Notes under the pieces: generated by a model
Told to the model about the DNA's origin: nothing
Databases searched by the model: none
Seen by the model: the letters and a program-made list of their open reading frames with translations, nothing else
Shown: positions 6,340-11,526 of the stretch, in pieces
Position numbering within the stretch: the stretch's first letter is position 1
Layout: each line of letters starts with the position of its first letter
Translations under genes and position numbers: made by a program
DNA from: JASFUX01 sp050050115
GTDB taxonomy: Bacteria > Pseudomonadota > Alphaproteobacteria > Caulobacterales > Maricaulaceae
Length of the DNA stretch: 18,477 nucleotides
Reading direction: 5' to 3'
NCBI GenBank assembly: GCA_050050115.1
Contig: JASFUX010000031.1
Span: 1 to 18,477, forward strand

Positions 6340-7245
6340 TCAGTATCCCCACGGAATATCGCGATCGTTGGCGTAGAGCCAAAGCATGCCGTTCAAGAAG
6401 GTCGTCGAGTACGCCGTTTCGTGGATCGCGCCGTCGACCTCGCGGGCGCGGACCTCAAGGCTCGGATAGCCGCGAGACTCGAGCGCCGCGGCGAAGCGGT
6501 GCGTGTGCTCGACCATCTCGTACTGCATACCGCGATAGCGATGCGGATGCTCAAGCGAGCCGATGCCGAGATAAACCTGCGCGTCGAGATCGTCGTGCGT
6601 TTCGGCGAAGGCCGCTTCGGTCTCGAACATGCCTTCGTTATGGAACCAAAGCGACGGACTGGAGATGATATAGCCGTCGAACAGCTCGGGCCGACTGAAC
6701 AGCGCGTGCGCGCCGAACAGTCCGCTCAAGGAATGTCCGGCGATCGCACGCCGTTCGGGATCGGCGCGATAGGTCGTCTCGATCAGCGGAATGGCTTCGG
6801 TCTCAAGGAATTCCAGATAGGCCTCCGCGCCGCCGGTCTGCCGGTCCCATTCGGGGTTCAAGGTCGGCGTATAGTCGAGGACGCGGCTGTCCGGCCCGGT
6901 CGAGCCGTGCGCGAACGAGACGCCGACGAGGATATAAGGCTCGACATAGCCGGTGGCCATCGGCACGTAGCCGATCCCGGTCGCGGTGGCGAAGAAGTAC
7001 GGCCCGTCGTTCATGTAGAGCACCGGATAGCGCCGGTCCTCGTTCTCCGCCGCCGCATAGCCCGGCGGCAGACCGACATAGAGATCGTAGGTCCGGCCAA
7101 GAGTAGTAGACTCGATTGTCAGCAGCTCGCTGCGCGGCACCGGAACCGGCGGCGGAGCGTCCTGCGCGATCGCCGGACCGGCGAGCAGACACGCCAAGAC
7201 TGCGCCGAGAGCAGCGGGCGCCAAGCAGGCGCTGAAGGTCGTCAT
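6340..7245 (-). CDS. Secreted esterase of the Fes/IroE/esterase-D-like alpha/beta hydrolase family
   Basis: This 301-residue protein begins with a Sec signal peptide (about 1-27, cleavage after AIA, then QDAPPPVP), so it is periplasmic or secreted. The core has YPVLYMNDGPYFF (73-85), which forms the oxyanion side, nucleophile Ser172 in AGHSLSGLFGAHALF, and catalytic His275 in DGAIHETAYSTTFLNGMLWLY. The HSLSG elbow and the late IHET histidine are typical of the putative-esterase family that includes enterochelin esterases (IroE) and related acyl-esterases. No siderophore genes are nearby, so enterochelin is not a likely substrate. It is unrelated in motif detail to the four tandem hydrolases downstream and lacks their membrane anchor. 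No strong Shine-Dalgarno precedes the ATG. A 26-bp perfect palindrome lies 50 bases upstream and may be its operator. The first tandem hydrolase starts 118 bases downstream on the same strand. Confidence 0.87.
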   Translation of the reverse strand: MTTFSACLAPAALGAVLACLLAGPAIAQDAPPPVPVPRSELLTIESTTLGRTYDLYVGLPPGYAAAENEDRRYPVLYMNDGPYFFATATGIGYVPMATGYVEPYILVGVSFAHGSTGPDSRVLDYTPTLNPEWDRQTGGAEAYLEFLETEAIPLIETTYRADPERRAIAGHSLSGLFGAHALFSRPELFDGYIISSPSLWFHNEGMFETEAAFAETHDDLDAQVYLGIGSLEHPHRYRGMQYEMVEHTHRFAAALESRGYPSLEVRAREVDGAIHETAYSTTFLNGMLWLYANDRDIPWGY

Positions 7246-7294
7246 GACGTGAGCTCAGACTTCAAGGACCGGCGCATTCAGGACTCCATCCAAG

Positions 7295-7320
7295 GTATAT
7301 GCGACATATGTCGCATATAC
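7295..7320. promoter_or_regulatory. 26-bp perfect palindrome, probable operator of the secreted esterase gene
   Basis: The left half is GTATATGCGACAT and the right half is its exact reverse complement, with no spacer. A further GCGACGTATA follows at 7321-7330, so the GCGAC core occurs three times, with same-orientation copies 20 bases apart. The site is 50 bases upstream of the esterase ATG and just past the DUF1674 stop at 7339. The length, perfect symmetry and AT-rich centre fit a dimeric regulator site better than a terminator, since no T-run follows on the minus strand. The cognate regulator is not obvious in the window. Confidence 0.6.
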
Positions 7321-7338
7321 GCGACGTATAGTCCAATC

Positions 7339-7554
7339 TCAAAAGTCGCTCGCGATCCCCTTCTTCTCCCAGTCGCCGTAGCGGGTGGGCTCGGGACCGC
7401 GCGGGCCATTGAGCTCGGTCGGGCGCTCCTCAGCCTCCGCTTCGGCCGCCTTGCGGCGGGCTTCGGCTTCTTCGAGCGCGCGGCGCGCGGCGGGGGTGAG
7501 CACCTTGAGCTTGGCGGGCCGGTCGCTCGAACGATCAGCAGTTTCGTCGGTCAT
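7339..7554 (-). CDS. DUF1674 / SDHAF4-type succinate dehydrogenase assembly factor
   Basis: A 71-residue protein whose last 22 residues, beginning GPRGPEPTRYGDWEKKG and ending ASDF, are the diagnostic DUF1674 motif. The mitochondrial homologue SDHAF4 binds flavinated SdhA and helps assemble succinate dehydrogenase; the bacterial role is inferred from that. The N-terminal part is a charged, alanine-rich helix. The frame stays open far upstream on the minus strand, but the start is placed at ATG 7554 because the coding signal and the family length (about 60-110 residues) begin there and GGAG lies eight bases before it. It diverges from htpX with 147 bases between the two starts. From memory, DUF1674 next to htpX is a common alphaproteobacterial neighbourhood, which supports both calls. 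Confidence 0.88.
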   Translation of the reverse strand: MTDETADRSSDRPAKLKVLTPAARRALEEAEARRKAAEAEAEERPTELNGPRGPEPTRYGDWEKKGIASDF

Positions 7555-7701
7555 CTTCGCAACTCCGTCCGCCTGCCCTCGCCGGGAAACATTTCGGCCC
7601 GTTCCCTCTGTGCGCAAGGCCCGTGCGCGCACTACATATAGGCCGACGGCGGGCGCGGGCGAAACCGCGCCGGCGCAACGACACTGGAGGACCCAACCCG
7701 C

Positions 7702-8628
7702 ATGGGCGGCTTCAATCATCTGCGCACTTTTGCGCTGCTCGCGGCGATGACCGCCCTGTTCATGGGCGTCGGCTACGTCGTGGGCGGCGCGACGGGCATG
7801 ACGATCGCCTTCTTCATCGCGCTCGGGCTCAACGTCTTCTCCTACTGGAACTCCGACAGCATCGTGCTGCGGGCCTATCGCGCCCGGCCGGCGAACGCGA
7901 TCGCCGACCCGCGCGTGCGCGCCTACGAGCAGGACACCGCCGCCCTGGCCGAGCGCGCAGGGCTGCCGATCCCGAAGATCTACGTCATCGACCAGCCCCA
8001 GCCGAACGCCTTCGCCACGGGCCGCGACCCCCAGCACGGCGCCGTGGTCGCCACGACCGGGCTCTTACAGATGCTCAGCCGCGAAGAAGTCGCCGGGGTG
8101 ATGGCGCACGAGCTGGCGCACATCAAGAACCGCGACACGCTGACCATGACATTGACGGCCACCATCGCCGGCGCGATCGGCATGCTGTCGACCTTCGCCT
8201 TCTTCATCGGCGGCGGGCGCGACCGCGGCGGCGCGCTTGCCGCGATCGTGGTGATGCTGCTCGCGCCGCTCGCGGCCGGCTTGGTGCAGATGGCGATCAG
8301 CCGAACCCGCGAATACGAGGCCGACCGCGTCGGCGCTGAGATCTCTGGCAATCCGCTCTGGCTGGCGTCAGCGCTCGAAAAGATCGCCGGCGGCGCGCGG
8401 CGGATCGAGAACCGCCAAGCCGAAAACAATCCGGCGACGGCGCATATGTTCATCATCAACCCTTTGAGCGGGAAAGGCGCGGACAACCTGTTCTCCACCC
8501 ACCCCGCCACCGCCAACCGCATCGCCCGGCTCGAGGCGCTCGCAGCTAACATGGGTCTCGGCGGCGCCACCGGCCGCGGTGCGGGGCCATGGGGCGCGCG
8601 GGAAAGCTACGGCGGGCCTTGGGGGTGA
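7702..8628 (+). CDS. htpX: HtpX, membrane zinc metalloprotease (M48B)
   Basis: A 308-residue M48B protease of the inner membrane, which degrades misfolded or damaged membrane proteins alongside FtsH. Hydrophobic segments lie at about 10-28, 31-49, 150-170 and 178-198. The active-site motif HELAH has zinc ligands His136 and His140 and catalytic Glu137. The third ligand is Glu204 in RTREYEADRVGAEISG. The conserved NAFATGRDP stretch (102-110) and FSTHPATANRIARL near the C-terminus are standard for the family. The C-terminus is a Gly-rich tail (from about 285) ending YGGPWG. GGAGG lies about ten bases before the ATG. The 3' end is duplicated as a decayed remnant 1.5 kb downstream, with the last 23 bases identical. 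It converges with the TetR gene across 55 bases containing a GC hairpin. Confidence 0.95.
   Translation: MGGFNHLRTFALLAAMTALFMGVGYVVGGATGMTIAFFIALGLNVFSYWNSDSIVLRAYRARPANAIADPRVRAYEQDTAALAERAGLPIPKIYVIDQPQPNAFATGRDPQHGAVVATTGLLQMLSREEVAGVMAHELAHIKNRDTLTMTLTATIAGAIGMLSTFAFFIGGGRDRGGALAAIVVMLLAPLAAGLVQMAISRTREYEADRVGAEISGNPLWLASALEKIAGGARRIENRQAENNPATAHMFIINPLSGKGADNLFSTHPATANRIARLEALAANMGLGGATGRGAGPWGARESYGGPWG
8606..8628 (+). repeat. 23-bp direct repeat, copy 1 (3' end of htpX)
   Basis: The segment beginning GCTACGGCGGGCC and ending GGGGGTGA, including the htpX stop codon, recurs without mismatch at 10167-10189 in the same orientation. The two copies bracket the TetR-GST cassette. Confidence 0.9.
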
Positions 8629-8632
8629 GACC

Positions 8633-8651
8633 GGGCGTTCGGAGAACGCCC
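8633..8651 (+). terminator. GC hairpin between convergent htpX and tetR genes
   Basis: GGGCGTTC, loop GGA and GAACGCCC form a perfect 8-bp stem beginning five bases after the htpX stop. It lacks a T-run on either strand, so strong factor-independent termination is doubtful. The position between converging genes supports a bidirectional role. Confidence 0.45.
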
Positions 8652-8683
8652 AGCGCCTCGTCAGATGTTCAATGGGCGCGGGA

Positions 8684-9232
8684 TCAGGACAGCAACTCCC
8701 TGCGTATTTCCGACAGCTGACGTCGGAGCGGCGAAGGATCGTTGAGGGCGCGAGAAAGCACGAGCGCGCCCTGCATCCTTATCACCGCATCCTCGGCCCA
8801 ACGCCTCGCGCGGTTCGGCGGCATGCCTGCAACCTCACTGGCCAATCTCGCCAGAGCGCCGGTCCAACGAATCGTCGCCTTCTTCACCGCCGAGGCCAGC
8901 TCCGGACTCGGCGCGGAAAGCGCCATGTTCGCGATCAGGCAGGACAGTCTTCCATCGCCGTAATAGTCCTCCAGCGCCTTGCAAAACGCCCTGGCCTCCT
9001 CGCCTTCAGGCGCCTCTCTGACCGCATGCGAAAATTGCTCGATCACATGATCGACGACAGCGAGCGCCATGTCGGTCTTGCCGCCGGGGAAATGATGATA
9101 GAGCGCGGACTTGTTGATCCCGACGTCGTCTGCAATCGTCGCCATGGATGCGCCGTCATACCCGGTGCGTCGAAACGATTCGGTGAGCGCCTCCAAGAGC
9201 TCTGATTCAGACAAGCTGGGGGGACGTCCCAT
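8684..9232 (-). CDS. TetR/AcrR-family transcriptional regulator
   Basis: A 182-residue regulator. The N-terminal DNA-binding domain (about 8-55) reads ELLEALTESFRRTGYDGASM, then TIADDVGINKSALYHHFPGGKTD, a textbook TetR helix-turn-helix. The C-terminal ligand-binding half has no recognisable specificity. The start is set at ATG 9232 (MGRPPSLSESE), where similarity to the fold begins; longer open frame upstream would overlap the GST gene. It begins eight bases after the GST stop, so GST and regulator form one operon with the regulator second. The operator just before the GST gene is the expected target, giving ligand-relieved repression of both the enzyme and the regulator itself. This follows the general logic of TetR-enzyme pairs; the ligand is unknown. 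Confidence 0.92.
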   Translation of the reverse strand: MGRPPSLSESELLEALTESFRRTGYDGASMATIADDVGINKSALYHHFPGGKTDMALAVVDHVIEQFSHAVREAPEGEEARAFCKALEDYYGDGRLSCLIANMALSAPSPELASAVKKATIRWTGALARLASEVAGMPPNRARRWAEDAVIRMQGALVLSRALNDPSPLRRQLSEIRRELLS

Positions 9233-9240
9233 CGAACCGC

Positions 9241-10017
9241 CTACGCTGCTGCGGCGGGACTGCGATAGCCGCCGCCTGACGGGGCGCGCACGACAGTAGA
9301 CCAAAATTCATCCGGATAGGGATAGTTTTCAACGGCAGCGACGTAAGCCGGACGCGATCGCATTCGTTCAAGCCACCCAGTCAAGCCTGGCATCTTTTCG
9401 AACCAGATTTCGCTGACCGCATGAAGCGGGGAGTTCACGTACGGGAACAAGCCAATATCGGCAATCGAAAACCGATCGCCCGCAAGCCATGTTTGCGCCG
9501 AAAGGACTTCGTTCGCTTCTTCGAAGCCTCGGGCGATCCGCTCAAGCGCCGTCGCGACGCGTTCTTTGGGAATCCCGTTTTGAATGAGCCGCTCGGCCAG
9601 TTCTCGTTGGGAGCGACTGGAGAAATTTGACAGCACTGCGTCGAGGTCTTCGGCGGTTCGCGCGCGGTGCATCGGCATGAACACCTCTGTGAATATGACC
9701 GGCCTATAGGCTTGGTGGATTTCCGAGACCCGGTCGAGCCATTCTGCAACGTCTCGCCCAGCCGATGAGAGCCGGCCCTCGCCGGCGATCTCGGACACGC
9801 GCGACATGATCGCGTCGGCTCCAAGAACGAGAACGCCGTCAAACCTCGCGGCGGGCACCGTCCCGTCCGGATGGATCTCCAGATAGTCTGCGGTCTTCTG
9901 CTCGAACCTGCAAAGATCCACCCAGTGACGCGTCCAAGGCAGATCCGCCTCCGCAAGCGCCCACCGCGCCTTCATTGCGCAAGCCGCCGCCTCGTAGTCA
10001 TAGAGCTCGATTTGCAT
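9241..10017 (-). CDS. Glutathione S-transferase family protein
   Basis: A 258-residue protein with an N-terminal thioredoxin-fold domain (1-80): MQIELYDYEAAACAMKARWAL, then HPDGTVPAARFDG with the cis-proline at 55. A helical C-terminal domain contains TWLAGDRFSIADIGLFPYV, the GST folding signature. The residue pair that binds the glutathione gamma-glutamyl group is usually E-S; here the stretch is LGADAIMSRVSEI, so glutathione binding may be altered. Cys13 lies near the N-terminal end of helix 1 and could serve as a catalytic cysteine. At 258 residues it is longer than typical 200-220-residue GSTs, with an insert in the helical domain (about 105-170). GAGG lies about six bases before the ATG. 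It is the first gene of an operon with the TetR regulator and is controlled by the operator at 10032-10049, which suggests induction by an electrophile or xenobiotic. Confidence 0.88.
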   Translation of the reverse strand: MQIELYDYEAAACAMKARWALAEADLPWTRHWVDLCRFEQKTADYLEIHPDGTVPAARFDGVLVLGADAIMSRVSEIAGEGRLSSAGRDVAEWLDRVSEIHQAYRPVIFTEVFMPMHRARTAEDLDAVLSNFSSRSQRELAERLIQNGIPKERVATALERIARGFEEANEVLSAQTWLAGDRFSIADIGLFPYVNSPLHAVSEIWFEKMPGLTGWLERMRSRPAYVAAVENYPYPDEFWSTVVRAPSGGGYRSPAAAA

Positions 10018-10031
10018 GGCACCCTCGTTTT

Positions 10032-10049
10032 TTACCGATCGTTCGGTAA
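10032..10049. promoter_or_regulatory. TetR-type operator of the GST-tetR operon
   Basis: TTACCGATCGTTCGGTAA is an 18-bp inverted repeat, symmetric except for one mismatched pair (T at 10039 against T at 10042). It ends 14 bases before the GST start and overlaps the -10 at 10046-10051. Its size and ACCGA/TCGGT arms are typical of TetR-family sites, and the operon's second gene encodes such a regulator. Confidence 0.72.
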
Positions 10050-10075
10050 TAGCGGCGGCGACGACAGCTTGTCAA
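10046..10075 (-). promoter_or_regulatory. Sigma-70-type promoter of the GST-tetR operon
   Basis: On the minus strand a consensus -35, TTGACA (10075-10070), is followed after 18 bases by TATTAC (10051-10046). The -10 overlaps the operator, so repressor binding should exclude RNA polymerase. The -35 lies within the decayed htpX remnant. Confidence 0.65.
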
Positions 10076-10189
10076 CTGCATCGCGCGGCTGGGGTCTTTG
10101 GCGGCGAACATCGACGTGCGCGGCAGGCTAGGCGGCAGCGTTGGACATCAGCGCGCGAAGCGGAGGGCTACGGCGGGCCTTGGGGGTGA
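10056..10189 (+). pseudogene. Decayed second copy of the htpX 3' end
   Basis: The region matches the last part of htpX but is broken. Read from 10074 it gives NCIARLGSLAANI against NRIARLEALAANM in htpX. Just before, from about 10056, it gives GGDDSLST against GADNLFST, in another frame and with the intervening codons missing. In a third frame it ends EGYGGPWG-stop against ESYGGPWG-stop. From the NRIARL codon to the stop, htpX has 114 bases and this copy 116. The last 23 bases (10167-10189) are identical to 8606-8628. No longer open frame uses it, and it lies in the promoter region of the GST gene, so it is read as a fossil of a duplication or insertion event at the end of htpX. The exact left limit is uncertain. 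Confidence 0.6.
10167..10189 (+). repeat. 23-bp direct repeat, copy 2
   Basis: Identical to 8606-8628 and in the same orientation. It is the last part of the decayed htpX remnant and lies upstream of the GST operon promoter. Confidence 0.9.
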
Positions 10190-10203
10190 TCGATTGAGGT
10201 CAA

Positions 10204-10241
10204 ACACAGTCACTCAGATCACAAACCAAGAGTGTCTGTGA
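10204..10241. other. Imperfect hairpin downstream of the sigma-factor operon
   Basis: ACACAGTCACTC (10204-10215) and GAGTGTCTGTGA (10230-10241) pair at 10 of 12 positions around a 14-base loop. It lies about 70 bases past the stop of the membrane gene ending at 10314. No clear T-run is present; it could be a weak terminator. The rest of 10190-10313 shows no gene. Confidence 0.3.
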
Positions 10242-10313
10242 CTGGCCCATTCCGTCGGTCGACGAGGAGACGTCTTTGCGGCGTTCGGGGCGGCGGGGTG
10301 CTCGTTTCCTCCG

Positions 10314-10925
10314 TCAGGTCGTCGGCGTTCCCGCCGGCTTGTCGCCCTCGAACTCTGCGAGCAGGCGGGCGTAAGTCGCACGCTCGCGCCTAAGGCGCCG
10401 GACCGCGCGACGAATGCCGATCCAAGAGGCGGCGAACACGAGCGCGGTGAAGAACGTGTACGTGACGGCAAACCAGGCTTCGGCGATGTAGCCGAGCGCC
10501 ACCCCGGTCCACAGGGCGATCACGAACGCCAAAAACAGTCCCGGCGCCGCCCAGCTGAAATGCGCCGCCCTCAGCGCCGCGTTGGTCCGCTTCAAACCGG
10601 TGCACAACAGGCTTTCAGGGGTCTCGTCGTCCCAGGCGAACCCTTCGCGCCGGAGGAAAACGTTGATCGCCATGGCGCCGGGCAGGCCCGCGAGCATCAC
10701 GATGGCGGCGAGCGCGTACAGTACGCTCCCGGTCTTGATCGAAACCCACGCGAACCCGGCGCCGAAGGTCGCGCCGACAAGCGCGGCTGCACTCTCAAGA
10801 ACAAGCGTCCTCTGAGGTCGCCAACGCTCGCTGCGCAGCTTGGCGCGCACGGCCTCGAACTCGTCGGGCGTTCCGTGCTGCGCCAGCCAGTCCGCCTGGT
10901 GCTCTTTTAGGAAATCATCGGACAT
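10314..10925 (-). CDS. Four-helix membrane protein overlapping the sigma-factor gene, candidate anti-sigma factor
   Basis: A 203-residue protein with a soluble N-terminus (MSDDFLKEHQADWLAQHGTPDEFEAV, about 1-38), two helices (about 41-62 and 68-91), a polar loop, and two more helices (about 124-147 and 151-171). The C-terminal tail is basic and charged (RRAVRRLRRERATYARLL). Its ATG lies inside the last codons of the sigma gene, an 11-base overlap that implies translational coupling. Genes placed immediately after an ECF sigma and encoding a membrane protein with a cytoplasmic N-terminal segment are often its anti-sigma factor. No zinc-binding HxxxCxxC motif or other known anti-sigma domain is visible, so this role is inferred from position alone. 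No other function is recognised. Confidence 0.8.
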   Translation of the reverse strand: MSDDFLKEHQADWLAQHGTPDEFEAVRAKLRSERWRPQRTLVLESAAALVGATFGAGFAWVSIKTGSVLYALAAIVMLAGLPGAMAINVFLRREGFAWDDETPESLLCTGLKRTNAALRAAHFSWAAPGLFLAFVIALWTGVALGYIAEAWFAVTYTFFTALVFAASWIGIRRAVRRLRRERATYARLLAEFEGDKPAGTPTT

Positions 10926-11406
10926 GGGCGAGCGCCTCCTTGAGCTGTTGCTTGGCGCGACTCACGCGAACGCCGACGTTCGAAACGCTGATCCCCAAGG
11001 CTTCGGCGATCTCGTCATAAGAAAGGCCTTCAAGAACCAGGGTGATCACCTGCCGATAGGGCAGCTTGAGCGCGCGGACGGCGTCCAAAAGCGCCGCGCT
11101 TCGCTCCTCCGCGATAAGCGCCTGCTCCTGGCTCGGCGCGCTGCTCGGCACGGCGTCGGGTTCGATGTCGCCGATCGGCTCGCGCACCCGGCGAGCCACG
11201 TGACTGACGGCGCGGTTGTGGGCGATGCGAAATATGAAGGGGCGGAGCTTCTGCGGGTCCGAAAGCCTCGGCAACGCGCGCGCGACCGCGAGCAGGATCT
11301 CCTGCACGAGTTCCTCTCTGAGCGCCCTGTCGCGCTCATAGGCCGCCGCCACGCGCGCCAGCGCCGGGCCGTGCTGCGAGATGACCTGATCCACGTCGAG
11401 CTCCAT
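10915..11406 (-). CDS. ECF-type RNA polymerase sigma factor
   Basis: A compact 163-residue sigma-70-family protein with only regions 2 and 4, as in ECF sigmas. Region 2 (about 9-76) includes LREELVQEILLAVARALPRL and the FRIAHNRAVSHVARR promoter-melting and -10 segment. A linker rich in Ser, Pro, Glu and Ala (about 78-100) separates region 4 (about 103-158), with LKLPYRQVITLVLEGLSYDEIAEALGIS as the -35-binding helix-turn-helix and SNVGVRVSRAKQQLKEAL as its recognition end. It is first in a two-gene unit with the overlapping membrane protein and is divergent from an exported amidohydrolase. The inverted repeat at 11437-11459 in the shared intergenic region may carry its own target promoters. 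The signal sensed is unknown. Confidence 0.92.
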   Translation of the reverse strand: MELDVDQVISQHGPALARVAAAYERDRALREELVQEILLAVARALPRLSDPQKLRPFIFRIAHNRAVSHVARRVREPIGDIEPDAVPSSAPSQEQALIAEERSAALLDAVRALKLPYRQVITLVLEGLSYDEIAEALGISVSNVGVRVSRAKQQLKEALAHVR

Positions 11407-11436
11407 ACGGCCTGAAGTCTCACTCCGAGGCCGTTT

Positions 11437-11459
11437 CTTACAGAAATAAATTCTGTAAG
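11437..11459. promoter_or_regulatory. Perfect 9-5-9 inverted repeat in the divergent sigma/amidohydrolase promoter region
   Basis: CTTACAGAA (11437-11445), five bases ATAAA, and TTCTGTAAG (11451-11459) are perfectly symmetric. The repeat is 30 bases before the sigma ATG and 67 before the amidohydrolase ATG. It could be an operator shared by both units, or a pair of outward-facing ECF-type -35 elements (TGTAAG on each strand). As a hairpin it is AT-rich and lies outside any 3' end, so a terminator is unlikely. Confidence 0.6.
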
Positions 11460-11526
11460 CGGCGGGCGGGTTCGGCGGACTGGAACAGGCGAGCGCGCAT
11501 CACGCAGCCTTGCCGAAAGGACCGCC

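Noticed and set aside
6340..7245. Calling the exported esterase an enterochelin esterase
   Set aside because: The fold family fits, but there are no siderophore synthesis, uptake or Fur-site genes nearby, so only a general esterase call is justified.
6328..7641. 437-codon plus-strand open frame across the esterase and DUF1674 genes
   Set aside because: It spans two well-supported minus-strand genes and the palindrome between them, with Arg-rich content and no recognisable domain.
7555..8037. N-terminal extension of the DUF1674 frame into the htpX region
   Set aside because: The extension runs antisense to htpX and makes the protein three times the family length; ATG 7554 has its own ribosome binding site.
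9233..9304. Longer start for the TetR regulator
   Set aside because: The added 24 residues are Arg-rich, overlap the GST gene and lie outside the TetR fold.
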